This document shows positions 31,475 through 38,475 of a stretch of 39,866 nucleotides of DNA, piece by piece. Source of the DNA: Acidimicrobiia bacterium (lineage in GTDB: Bacteria > Actinomycetota > Acidimicrobiia > Acidimicrobiales > MedAcidi-G1); the NCBI GenBank assembly GCA_012961035.1, contig DUAC01000039.1, forward strand, positions 1 to 39,866, written 5' to 3'. Every line of letters starts with the position of its first letter. Position 1 is the stretch's first letter. A model generated the notes under the pieces. It was not told where the DNA came from and made no database searches. It was given only the letters and a program-made list of their open reading frames with translations. The position numbers were made by a program, and so were the translations under genes.

Positions 31475-32137
31475 GTGGCCACCGCTGAGGTGCCGGCTTC
31501 CGAGCCGACCGACTCCTCCCCCGGAGAGCCCGATCCCTCCTCCGTTGGATCCGATCCCGAAGCACCGGGCACGGCTGACGAGGGAACGGAGTCGGCCGAG
31601 GGGACCCCGCATCCGCTGGGCCCGATCGGCGCCTCTCTCGACGATGCCGTCGACAGGGCATGGGACCGCCTGCGTGGCAACCCGGCCCTGGACCACCTCT
31701 TCTACACGGCCAGCGAACTGGGCGACTTCAGCCTCATCTGGCACCTGCTGGGCACGGCACGCGGCGTCACGCTGCGAGGCGGCACGCGCGAGGCGGCACG
31801 GCTGGCACTTGCGCTCGGCGTCGAGTCGGCGCTGGTCAACGGCATGGTGAAGTCGGCCTTCAGGCGGGAGCGACCGGCCCAGTCCGGGGAACGACCCCAC
31901 AACCTCCGCCAGCCGCTCACGAGCAGCTTCCCATCGGGGCACGCATCGGCAGCCTTCCTGGCCGCCACCCTGCTGTCCGAACGATCGAAGGTGAAGCCGC
32001 TCTGGTTCGGGCTGGCGACGATCGTGGCCACATCGCGGATCCACGTCCGGATCCACCACGCCAGCGACGTGGTGGTGGGCGCCGGGATCGGGCTGGCGTT
32101 GGGACGCCTGATACGCAGGGCCGTGCCGTTGCGCTGA
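31475..32137 (+). CDS. PAP2-family membrane-associated phosphatase
   Basis: The protein has 220 residues with the three PAP2 motifs: K-x6-RP (Lys126 to Arg133-Pro134), PSGH (153-156) and SR-x5-H-x3-D (Ser187 to Asp198, with His194). The first 50 residues are disordered and rich in Pro, Ser and acidic residues. Hydrophobic stretches occur near 107-124, 157-170 and 175-212, consistent with a partly membrane-embedded lipid phosphatase such as one acting on phosphatidic acid or polyprenyl pyrophosphate. The GTG start is supported by TAGGCT. Confidence 0.9.
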   Translation: MATAEVPASEPTDSSPGEPDPSSVGSDPEAPGTADEGTESAEGTPHPLGPIGASLDDAVDRAWDRLRGNPALDHLFYTASELGDFSLIWHLLGTARGVTLRGGTREAARLALALGVESALVNGMVKSAFRRERPAQSGERPHNLRQPLTSSFPSGHASAAFLAATLLSERSKVKPLWFGLATIVATSRIHVRIHHASDVVVGAGIGLALGRLIRRAVPLR

Positions 32138-32189
32138 CCCGCCGGTCGGTGGGGCGCCTGGTATTCCACGGATCTACCCGCGGACGACC

Positions 32190-32214
32190 CCGGCTGTACC
32201 GATCCGCCAGCCGG
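32190..32214. terminator. Inverted repeat between convergent genes
   Basis: CCGGCTG (32190-32196) and CAGCCGG (32208-32214) form a seven-base stem with an 11-base loop in the gap between the PAP2 gene and the convergent 59-residue ORF. It could act as a bidirectional terminator; there is no T-tract. Confidence 0.3.
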
Positions 32215-32226
32215 CGGAGAGCCAGG

Positions 32227-32406
32227 TCAGTTGGAGGGTGCGGCCTCGAGATCGGCTTCGCTGGTGACGAGCAGCAGGCGTAGGTCGAGCAGTAGATCTG
32301 CCACCTCGGATGCAGCGATCAACTCGCGGCTCTGGGTGGTTCCCAGTCCGCGGTCGATGATGGCTCGGATCTCGTCGATCTTCGTGGTATCGAGTGTCTC
32401 TGTCAC
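32227..32406 (-). CDS. Conserved-looking 59-residue protein, function unknown
   Basis: This small acidic, helical protein (MTETLDTTKIDEIRAIIDRG then a Leu-rich helix, LLLDLRLLLVTSE) has no recognisable domain. The GTG start has GAGAGG about 8 bases upstream and a TAGGGT box at 32440-32445, so it looks like a genuine leadered gene. Base composition (AUC, GAU and CGA codons) is slightly less GC-biased than its neighbours. Its leucine-rich amphipathic helices suggest self-association or protein binding. Confidence 0.6.
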   Translation of the reverse strand: MTETLDTTKIDEIRAIIDRGLGTTQSRELIAASEVADLLLDLRLLLVTSEADLEAAPSN

Positions 32407-32439
32407 GGCCTCATCCTCTCGTGTCTCGTCGATAACTCC

Positions 32440-32445
32440 ACCCTA
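32440..32445 (-). promoter_or_regulatory. Candidate -10 box of the 59-residue ORF
   Basis: TAGGGT on the minus strand predicts a leader of about 26 bases that contains the GAGAGG ribosome site. Confidence 0.4.
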
Positions 32446-32504
32446 GACGGAGATGGAGGTGACCAAGGCCACCGGTATCGAATTGCGCTCCATGTTCCCT
32501 GTCG

Positions 32505-32510
32505 TACCCT
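32505..32510 (+). promoter_or_regulatory. Leaderless -10 box of the Mug/TDG-like gene
   Basis: TACCCT ends 6 bases before the GTG at 32517. A possible -35, TTGCGC, lies at 32483-32488 with a 16-base spacer. Confidence 0.5.
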
Positions 32511-32516
32511 CCCGGC

Positions 32517-33260
32517 GTGACATCCACGGCGGAAGCCCACCACATCGGCACCTGCCGGCCGACGACCGACCTCCCGCTGCTGCTCGCCGACCTGCACCTC
32601 GCCCTCCTCCCGGGAGACGAGGTCCGCATCCGACTGGACCCGGTTCCGGACGCAGGTTGGACGCTGCAGCGCGCCGACGACCTCCTGGTCGGGGCCGGGT
32701 TCGTGCCCGACACCATCAGCTGGTGCGACACCGGCCGGGTCGAGGTGGCGGCGACCAGGATCCGGAGCCTTCCCGACACGGTGGCACCGGACCTACGCCT
32801 GCTGGTCGTAGGCCTGAACCCCAGCCCCTCCTCGGCCGACACGGCCGTCGGCTACCACCGGGGCGGGAACAGGTTCTGGCCCGCCGTACTGGAGGCCGGG
32901 TTGGCCAGCGTCGACCGGGAGCCCCGCCGCGCCCTACGGGACCACAAGCTGGGCATGACCGACCTGGTCCGCCGTACCACGTCGCGGGCCGACGAGGTGG
33001 CTCCCGCCGAGTACCGGAGGGGCGCCGAACGCGTCGAGCGCCTGGTGGCGTGGCTCCACCCGCGGGCCGTGTGCTTCATCGGCCTGGGGGGATGGCGGAC
33101 CGTCGTAGATCGTCACGCCGTCGCAGGCGAACAGGAGCGGAGCTTCGGGGGCCGCCCCGTCTACCTGATGCCCCACACCAGTGGCCTCAACGCCCACAGT
33201 CGGCTGGCCGACCTGGTGGAGCACCTGCGCGGAGCTGGTCGCCTGGCCGACCGGGCCTGA
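32517..33260 (+). CDS. Mug/TDG-type uracil/thymine-DNA glycosylase with N-terminal extension
   Basis: The protein has 247 residues. The C-terminal domain (about 92-240) is a mismatch-specific DNA glycosylase of the uracil-DNA glycosylase superfamily. Motif 1 is LLVVGLNPSPSSA, with Asn101 as the likely water-activating residue, followed by GGNRFWPA. Motif 2 is MPHTSGLNAHSR (218-229). The first 90 residues resemble the C-terminal strands of a class I SAM methyltransferase (ADLHLALLPGDEVRIRLDP, then ADDLLVGAGF), without the SAM-binding glycine motif. It would remove uracil or thymine from G mismatches. The GTG start is supported by a TACCCT box. Confidence 0.87.
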   Translation: MTSTAEAHHIGTCRPTTDLPLLLADLHLALLPGDEVRIRLDPVPDAGWTLQRADDLLVGAGFVPDTISWCDTGRVEVAATRIRSLPDTVAPDLRLLVVGLNPSPSSADTAVGYHRGGNRFWPAVLEAGLASVDREPRRALRDHKLGMTDLVRRTTSRADEVAPAEYRRGAERVERLVAWLHPRAVCFIGLGGWRTVVDRHAVAGEQERSFGGRPVYLMPHTSGLNAHSRLADLVEHLRGAGRLADRA

Positions 33261-33324
33261 CCCGTCAACCGGCCCACAGGCCGTCTGGCCGTCTGACCGG
33301 GACCGGGGCCGGGTCGTCTACCGG

Positions 33325-34314
33325 TCAGGAGCGTGGGGCCAGGTCCTGAACGGCCGCAACGGGATCCACGCCGGCCAGCGGCACGATGGCGAGCACCGGC
33401 GTGGTGATTCCGGCGGCCACGTACCTGGCAATGGTTGCCCGGCACTCGTCCGGGGTGCCGTGGACGAGCAGGTCGTCGACGACGGAGTCGGGCATGGCCT
33501 CGAGCGAACCGGCCCGGTCACCGGCGTCCCAACGCTCCCAGTGTGCAGCGAGCACGTCGGTCCGACCCAGCCACTCGTGGAACGCCCGGTAGACCGGGAC
33601 GTTCACGTATGCAGCCACCAGGCGCTTCGCCCCGGCCAGCACCCTCTCCCGGTCATCGGACGGGCAGACGAAGATCCTGGCCGCCACCTCGGGGGCAGGG
33701 CGCCCGGCGGCCGACGCCGCCTCCCGCACGATCCCCGTGACCCGTTCAGCGTCCGTCGGCGACAGCCAGTTGACCACCGCTCCGTCGGCCTCCCGGCCGG
33801 CCAGGCGCAGCATTCCCTCCCGGAGGGCGGCCACCACGATCGGTGGTGGCTGCTCCGGCGGATCGCCCAGTCGGAACCCCCGGATCTCGAAGCTCTCGAA
33901 TTCCTCCGTGACCTTCTCACCGGTGAAGGCCGCCCGTAGGAACCGCACCGTGTCGCGCACCCGCCGGTAGGGCTCCTCGAAGGGAATCCCGTTCCAACGC
34001 TCGACGATCACGTTCGAGGACGAGCCGATGCCCAGCACGAATCGGCCGGGAGCCGCCGAGGCGAGCGCCGCTGCGCTCTGTGCGAGCAGGGCGGGCCCAC
34101 GGGTGAAGGCTGGCAGGATCGCCGTTCCCAGCCGAAGTTCCGGCGCCCAGACCGATGCAAGGGACAGCGGCGTGAGACCGTCGTGCCCATCGGCCTCGGC
34201 GGTCCAGGCGTCCGTGTAGCCGAGCTCCGACAGCTCCCGGAACCGGTCGGCCTGCTCGTGGAGCGGTCCGCCGAACGGAACGGTCATCCCGTAGCGGGTC
34301 TCTGCAGCGGTCAC
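33325..34314 (-). CDS. LLM-class F420-dependent oxidoreductase
   Basis: This TIM-barrel oxidoreductase of 329 residues belongs to the luciferase-like monooxygenase family and probably uses F420 rather than FMN. Recognisable segments are GYTDAWTAEADGHDGLTPL (32-50), LGTAILPAFTRGP, RFVLGIGSSSNVIVERWNG (about 102-120) and ADGAVVNWLSP. The substrate is unknown. The GTG at 34314 overlaps the thioesterase stop in GTGA, linking it to acyl-CoA metabolism by position. The longer open frame is antisense-like and rejected. Confidence 0.9.
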   Translation of the reverse strand: MTAAETRYGMTVPFGGPLHEQADRFRELSELGYTDAWTAEADGHDGLTPLSLASVWAPELRLGTAILPAFTRGPALLAQSAAALASAAPGRFVLGIGSSSNVIVERWNGIPFEEPYRRVRDTVRFLRAAFTGEKVTEEFESFEIRGFRLGDPPEQPPPIVVAALREGMLRLAGREADGAVVNWLSPTDAERVTGIVREAASAAGRPAPEVAARIFVCPSDDRERVLAGAKRLVAAYVNVPVYRAFHEWLGRTDVLAAHWERWDAGDRAGSLEAMPDSVVDDLLVHGTPDECRATIARYVAAGITTPVLAIVPLAGVDPVAAVQDLAPRS

Positions 34315-35123
34315 CGTGGCTCCATTCGCCTGGGGTTGCGGAACTGGCATGTCTGGCTGGCGGTGGCCAGGAGGTGGCCGTCCTGAGACCAGAGGTGGAC
34401 GGTGCCGTGTGCGTAGCCGTGCACGAGGCTTCCGACTCGGACGTCCACCAGGATCCACTCGGTATCCACCGGGTCGACCACCCGGAGCGTGTTGTCGAGG
34501 CTCTGCCCGCCACCCAGTCCGCCGCCCACGGCGTCCCGACCGCCCCACGGTACGTAGTCGCCGAGTACGGCCAGGAAGGGGGGATCCACCACCAGGTGCT
34601 CGGGAACCCTCACCCACATGGCCACACGGCCGTCGTCCATGGCCGGGTCCTGGGCCTCGATGCGGCCACGCACCAGGCGACGTTCCAGGTTGGCCGACAC
34701 GGAACGAGAGGAACTACGGCTGGGAAACAGCGGACAGTCGAGGGGCGACGGAGCGTCCGGCGGCGATACCCATACTCCTGACCGGTGGACGTCACGTCGG
34801 CCGAGGGTGGCGAACACGGCAATGACCTCCCGGCCGTCGACGTGCCCACGGGCGCGGGCCTGGGTGGTGGCCCGCCCCTCGGCCATCAGGTCGACCTCGA
34901 CCACAAGCGTCTCTCCGGGCGAGGCGTGCGAGATGAACTGGCCTGTGGCCCAGACGAGCGGCCTGTCGGCGTCGGCCTCAAGCGCCCTCACCGCCGCACC
35001 CAGGCCCGTTCCCCCGAACAGGCGCCCGGCTCCGGAGCACTCGTCCTCGGTGATCGGCAGGTACCAGGTACGGGGCTGCCCGCCGCGCCGCAGTTCCTCG
35101 CTGAGGTAGGAGCGACGGAGCAT
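34311..35123 (-). CDS. Acyl-CoA thioesterase, TesB-like double hotdog
   Basis: The protein has 270 residues with two hotdog domains. The first contains RLFGGTGLGAAVRALE (34-49) and FISHASPGETLVVEVDL. The second contains SLDNTLRVVDP, LVDVRVGSLVHGYAHG and a typical end (LATASQTCQFR). TesB-like enzymes hydrolyse medium- to long-chain acyl-CoAs. The ATG at 35123 is preceded at 6 bases by CATCAT, a weak leaderless -10. It is coupled to the LLM gene. Confidence 0.87.
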   Translation of the reverse strand: MLRRSYLSEELRRGGQPRTWYLPITEDECSGAGRLFGGTGLGAAVRALEADADRPLVWATGQFISHASPGETLVVEVDLMAEGRATTQARARGHVDGREVIAVFATLGRRDVHRSGVWVSPPDAPSPLDCPLFPSRSSSRSVSANLERRLVRGRIEAQDPAMDDGRVAMWVRVPEHLVVDPPFLAVLGDYVPWGGRDAVGGGLGGGQSLDNTLRVVDPVDTEWILVDVRVGSLVHGYAHGTVHLWSQDGHLLATASQTCQFRNPRRMEPR

Positions 35124-35188
35124 CCGTGGATGATGCCGCCGGGAGGTCGTAGGTCCACCATCCGGGCGGTCCCGGGGTCGTTGTCACA

Positions 35189-35207
35189 CCCCATCGTCAA
35201 GATGGGG
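35189..35207. repeat. Perfect inverted repeat covering the ribosome site of the next ORF
   Basis: CCCCATC (35189-35195) and GATGGGG (35201-35207) are perfect complements with a GTCAA loop. The right arm ends two bases before the ATG at 35210, so the folded RNA would hide the only purine-rich ribosome site. Alternatively it is an operator in the divergent gap. Confidence 0.55.
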
Positions 35208-35209
35208 AC

Positions 35210-35512
35210 ATGGAAACAAGGCTCCCCTTCCCCACCCGGAAACCCAGTCAGACACCCGGTCGTGGATCAGGTCGACTGTCGACCCGCCGGCTGGATGCCC
35301 GGACCCGGGAGATCGGCCTGGCCGGCGTTGCCAGCGCCCGTCTGGTGCTGGCCGCCTGCCGGTCCGGCACCGACAGCCTCCCCGATTCGACCGACCGGGA
35401 TCCGACCGGCGCCGACGATCCGGTGAACGCCAGCAAGCCGACCGGCAACGACGATCCGGCAGTCGCGGTGCCGGTGGGCGGCGCGGATCGGGCCCTTCCC
35501 GAGGCAGCCTGA
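35210..35512 (+). CDS. Possible truncated lipoprotein-like ORF
   Basis: This 100-residue ORF has codon use like real genes from about residue 25 onward. It contains ASARLVLAACRSGTDSLPDS, which looks like a lipobox (LAAC) followed by the Ser/Asp/Pro-rich linker typical of actinobacterial lipoproteins. The stretch before it is basic but too polar to be a good signal peptide, and no folded domain follows. It may be a decayed lipoprotein, or a genuine small protein coupled to the nuclease gene 7 bases downstream. I do not recognise a function. Confidence 0.4.
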   Translation: METRLPFPTRKPSQTPGRGSGRLSTRRLDARTREIGLAGVASARLVLAACRSGTDSLPDSTDRDPTGADDPVNASKPTGNDDPAVAVPVGGADRALPEAA

Positions 35513-35519
35513 GCGGACA

Positions 35520-36071
35520 GTGACCGGATACCTGGGAGCAGTGGAATCCCGACCGCCGACGGCTGGCCTCCTCTGGCCCGTCCTGGGCCTGGTCGCAGGC
35601 CTCCTCATCGCCTGCACCACGACCGGGCTGCCCGAGAGCGGCCTCGGCACGGTCGTCGGCGTGGTTGACGGCGACACCCTGGTGATCGACCTGGACGGGC
35701 GAGCCGAGAGCGTCCGCCTACTCGGCATCGATACGCCGGAGACGGTCCACCCGGACCGTCCTCCCGAGTGCTTCGGCGCCGAGGCATCCGGGCGACTGGC
35801 CCTCCTGCTGTCACCCGGAGCCGCCGTGCGGATCACGCGCGACGTGGAGGCACGGGATCGCTACGGGCGACTCCTGGCCTACGTGGAGCGCCTCTCGGAC
35901 GGCCTGGTCGTAAACCTGTCGCTGGTCGAGCACGGTTTCGCAGCCACCCTCCACATCGACCCTAACGACGGGATGCGACACGACCTGGCCGCCGCCGAGG
36001 CACGGGCGCGCGCTGCCGGGCTGGGGCTGTGGTCCGCCTGCGGAGGGCCCCACGAGCCGCTCGGCGGATAG
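35520..36071 (+). CDS. Lipoprotein thermonuclease (staphylococcal-nuclease fold)
   Basis: The protein has 183 residues. A lipoprotein signal occupies about 15-32, with hydrophobic GLLWPVLGLVAGLLIAC and lipobox Cys32. The SNase domain (about 43-175) retains the catalytic set: Asp50 in VDGDTLVI, Arg66 in VRLLGIDTPET, Asp71, Glu74, and Arg117 in RDRYGRLLAYV. It should be a calcium-dependent nuclease anchored outside the cell membrane, useful for extracellular DNA degradation or scavenging. The GTG lies 7 bases after the preceding ORF. A hairpin follows 20 bases after the stop. Confidence 0.88.
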   Translation: MTGYLGAVESRPPTAGLLWPVLGLVAGLLIACTTTGLPESGLGTVVGVVDGDTLVIDLDGRAESVRLLGIDTPETVHPDRPPECFGAEASGRLALLLSPGAAVRITRDVEARDRYGRLLAYVERLSDGLVVNLSLVEHGFAATLHIDPNDGMRHDLAAAEARARAAGLGLWSACGGPHEPLGG

Positions 36072-36090
36072 GGCTGGGTGAACCAGGTCA

Positions 36091-36107
36091 CTGATGGTCG
36101 CCATCAG
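36091..36107. terminator. Perfect hairpin after the nuclease gene
   Basis: CTGATGG (36091-36097) and CCATCAG (36101-36107) form a perfect seven-base stem with a TCG triloop, 20 bases after the nuclease stop. There is no T-tract. It may be a terminator or a dyad operator upstream of the ChbG-like gene. Confidence 0.4.
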
Positions 36108-36195
36108 GTGGTCCGGCGAGCCGCTCGGCGAACTCGGGACCGGCCACGACGACCGACGGATGGGGCCTTCCTGTGACCCCGTAGGAACCGACGTG

Positions 36196-36201
36196 TACCG
36201 T
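36196..36201 (+). promoter_or_regulatory. Leaderless -10 box of the ChbG-like gene
   Basis: TACCGT ends 7 bases before the GTG at 36209. TGTGAC at 36172-36177 is a possible -35 with an 18-base spacer. Confidence 0.5.
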
Positions 36202-36208
36202 TCATGGC

Positions 36209-37039
36209 GTGACCAGCGTGGGCGAACGACTCGGCCGGGATCCCGGGGACCGCCTCCTCATCCTCACCGCCGACATGCTGGGGATGTGCCACGCCTCCAA
36301 CGTCGGCGTCTACGACTGCCTCAGGAGCGGGCTGGCCACCGGCGCCGGCCTCATGGTCCCGGGACCCTGGGCCCGGGACGCCGCCTCCCACTACCGGGGG
36401 GAGCCGGTGGGCGTACACCTCACCCTGAACGCCGAGCTGGACTGCTACCGCTGGCGGGCCATCACGCAGGCGCCCAGCCTGCACGACGGGGACGGCGGTT
36501 TCCCGCGCACTGTCGACGACCTCTGGAACCACGCAGACCTTGACGAGACCCGTCGCGAGTGCCGGGCCCAGTTGGAGCGTGCCGTCCTGTGGGGCTTCGA
36601 CGTCAGCCACCTCAGCACCCACCTCGGCGCACTCCAGGACCGACCGGAGTTCTTCGACGTCTACCTGGAGCTGGCCCTCGACTTCGGCCTTCCCATCCGC
36701 CTGGAGGGCGGCACCGCGGAGTCCTCGGCGGGGTTTCCGTTCCGGGCGCTGGCCGCCGAAGAGGGCGTCCTGACCGTGGACCACCACCGGAAGCGACGGC
36801 TGGCGGACCCGGCGGTCCTGGAACGCGAGGCCATGGACCTCCAGCCGGGCGTCACCGAGATCGTGATCGAACCGGCCGCCGACACGCCCGAGCTACGGGC
36901 CATCTGCGACGAGTGGGGTCGCCGGGTGGACCACAGGGACCTGGCCTGCGGCAACAGCGAACTGCGTGCCGACCTGGACCGTGGACAGGTCACCCTGGTG
37001 AGTTGGAGGGACCTCCGGGAGGTCCAGCGGGCCGGCTGA
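36209..37039 (+). CDS. ChbG/HpnK (YdjC) family deacetylase
   Basis: The protein has 276 residues and the YdjC-type carbohydrate deacetylase layout: an N-terminal metal motif LILTADMLGMCHASN (17-31) with Asp22, VGVHLTLN with His70, and SHLSTHLGALQDRPEF with His134 and His138. Known members remove acetyl groups from chitooligosaccharides or hopanoid glycosides. The usual ADDFG motif reads ADMLG, so the second aspartate is lost, and the SHxDSH aspartate is Ser here. Asp22, His70 and a histidine could still bind metal. The start is supported by TACCGT. Confidence 0.83.
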   Translation: MTSVGERLGRDPGDRLLILTADMLGMCHASNVGVYDCLRSGLATGAGLMVPGPWARDAASHYRGEPVGVHLTLNAELDCYRWRAITQAPSLHDGDGGFPRTVDDLWNHADLDETRRECRAQLERAVLWGFDVSHLSTHLGALQDRPEFFDVYLELALDFGLPIRLEGGTAESSAGFPFRALAAEEGVLTVDHHRKRRLADPAVLEREAMDLQPGVTEIVIEPAADTPELRAICDEWGRRVDHRDLACGNSELRADLDRGQVTLVSWRDLREVQRAG

Positions 37040-37046
37040 ACCAGGC

Positions 37047-37442
37047 TCAGAATTCGCTCCTGGCCGCCAGGTCCCGGAGCAGCCGGGTCCACTCCCCACT
37101 GCCGAATACGGGTCGCAGGTCGAACACGTAGCGGGCGTAGTCGTCCTCCACCTTGCACCGACCGGTCATGTAGGCCTCGTCGGGATCCAGGTCGCCGCTG
37201 AACTGGGCCACGGCGTCGGCGTACTTCCAGGTCACGGTGGCCTCGGCCTCGCCATCCCGGCCGGGGAGCAGCTCGGCGACACGGCCGTCGACGATCACCA
37301 GCCGGAACTGGACCTTTCCGTGCGGGGTCGAGGTCATCACGAACCTCACCACGCCATCCACCCCCGGCCGAGCGGGCAGTGCGGCTCCGGCCTCGCCCAG
37401 TGCCTCCAGCCACCCGTCCGACAGGAACGACAGGTCGGCCAT
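37047..37442 (-). CDS. SCP2 sterol-carrier-type protein
   Basis: The protein has 131 residues and resembles SCP-2 domains, small lipid-binding folds: FRLVIVDGRVAELLPG, EATVTWKYADAVAQFSGDLD, then DEAYMTGRCKVEDDYARYVFDL. The ligand is unknown. Its ATG overlaps the mca stop by one base (TGATG), so translation is coupled. This suggests co-expression with mycothiol conjugate hydrolysis rather than a proven link. Confidence 0.75.
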   Translation of the reverse strand: MADLSFLSDGWLEALGEAGAALPARPGVDGVVRFVMTSTPHGKVQFRLVIVDGRVAELLPGRDGEAEATVTWKYADAVAQFSGDLDPDEAYMTGRCKVEDDYARYVFDLRPVFGSGEWTRLLRDLAARSEF

Positions 37443-38338
37443 CAGCCGGTACCCGCGGTCCCACGCAACCCGGCGAACAGGTCGTCCTCGAGGTCCCCCT
37501 CGGCCGGGCTCCCGACGTGGCTGAACTCCAGGCGGTAGTCGTCGAACGGATAGATGGTGCTGGCCACGTCGTCCGGGAGGCCGAACCAGAACGACGATCC
37601 CGGGTCGATCTGCGTGGCATGGGCCCGCAGCGCCTGGATCCCCACGTCCCAGTGCTCGGCGACCGGCACCTTCGTGGTCAGCAGGTGGTCACGGGAAGGG
37701 CGCTCGAACCACCAGTCGTCGTACGGCGAGTCGATCCCCAGCTCCAGGAACTTGGCGTGCCGGCCGGCGATCCGGGCCCGCGACCACATCGTGTAGTACA
37801 GCTTGGATGGCTGCCAGGCTGGACCCGCCTCCGGGTACCGACCGGGATCTCCTGCGGCGTGGAAGGCCGGCACCGTCACGTCGTGCACCTGCACGTGGTC
37901 GGGGTGGTCGTACTCGCCCCGGGCGTCCGGGTAGGTGACGATGACCTGGGGTCGGACCCGCCGGATGATCGCCACCAGGCGACCGATGGCCTCGTCCGGG
38001 TCGGCGTTGGCGAACGCCCCCGGGTGGGCGTTGGCTTCCGACTCCTTCATTCCGGAGTCCCTGTAGCCGAGCATCACGACCTCGTCGTATCCGATGATCG
38101 CCGCTGCCCGGGCCAACTCGGACTCCCGGACCGCAGCCAGGTCGCCACGGACGTCGGGCCGGTCCATCTCCGGGTTCAGGATGTCGCCCGCCTCGCCGCC
38201 GGTGCAGCACACCAGCACGCAGTGCACTCCCTGGGCGTTCAGGCAGGCGACCGTCGCCGCTCCCTTCGAGGCCTCGTCGTCCGGGTGGGCGTGGACCGTC
38301 AGCAGGCGCAGTGGGGCATCAGGGGAAACTGCTGGCAC
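37442..38338 (-). CDS. mca: Mycothiol S-conjugate amidase Mca
   Basis: Mca cleaves mycothiol S-conjugates of electrophiles, releasing mercapturic acids for export and recycling the glucosaminyl-inositol part. The protein has 298 residues. Zinc ligands lie in AHPDDEASKG (17-26) and YDHPDHVQVHD (143-153). Mca-specific stretches include TGGEAGDILNPEMDRPDV and the C-terminal RLEFSHVGS. TACGGT lies 8 bases before the GTG at 38338, so I chose this start over an ATG at 38359. It indicates that the organism makes mycothiol. Confidence 0.92.
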   Translation of the reverse strand: MPAVSPDAPLRLLTVHAHPDDEASKGAATVACLNAQGVHCVLVCCTGGEAGDILNPEMDRPDVRGDLAAVRESELARAAAIIGYDEVVMLGYRDSGMKESEANAHPGAFANADPDEAIGRLVAIIRRVRPQVIVTYPDARGEYDHPDHVQVHDVTVPAFHAAGDPGRYPEAGPAWQPSKLYYTMWSRARIAGRHAKFLELGIDSPYDDWWFERPSRDHLLTTKVPVAEHWDVGIQALRAHATQIDPGSSFWFGLPDDVASTIYPFDDYRLEFSHVGSPAEGDLEDDLFAGLRGTAGTG

Positions 38339-38346
38339 GATCCGAA

Positions 38347-38352
38347 ACCGTA
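38347..38352 (-). promoter_or_regulatory. Leaderless -10 box of mca
   Basis: TACGGT on the minus strand ends 8 bases before the GTG at 38338. Confidence 0.5.
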
Positions 38353-38475
38353 TCCGCATAGCCGGTGGCACCACGTCCGACGCGGACACCATTGCCGACC
38401 TCCGTAGTACGTTGGCGATACTGGACGGCGAGCCTCCCGGAAGTGCCGTTCCGACGCGAACCGAGGAGCACGAGC

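Noticed and set aside
30136-32059. Minus-strand ORFs opposite the geranylgeranyl reductase and PAP2 genes
   Set aside because: The plus-strand products have complete motifs; the opposite frames are low-complexity shadows.
33261-33324. GC-rich gap between convergent genes as a possible terminator or small RNA
   Set aside because: Several short complementary GGCC/CCGG stretches exist, but no single stable stem stands out.
34318-34617. 101-residue N-terminal extension of the LLM oxidoreductase
   Set aside because: It lies inside the thioesterase gene and is compositionally odd; the GTGA overlap gives a better start.
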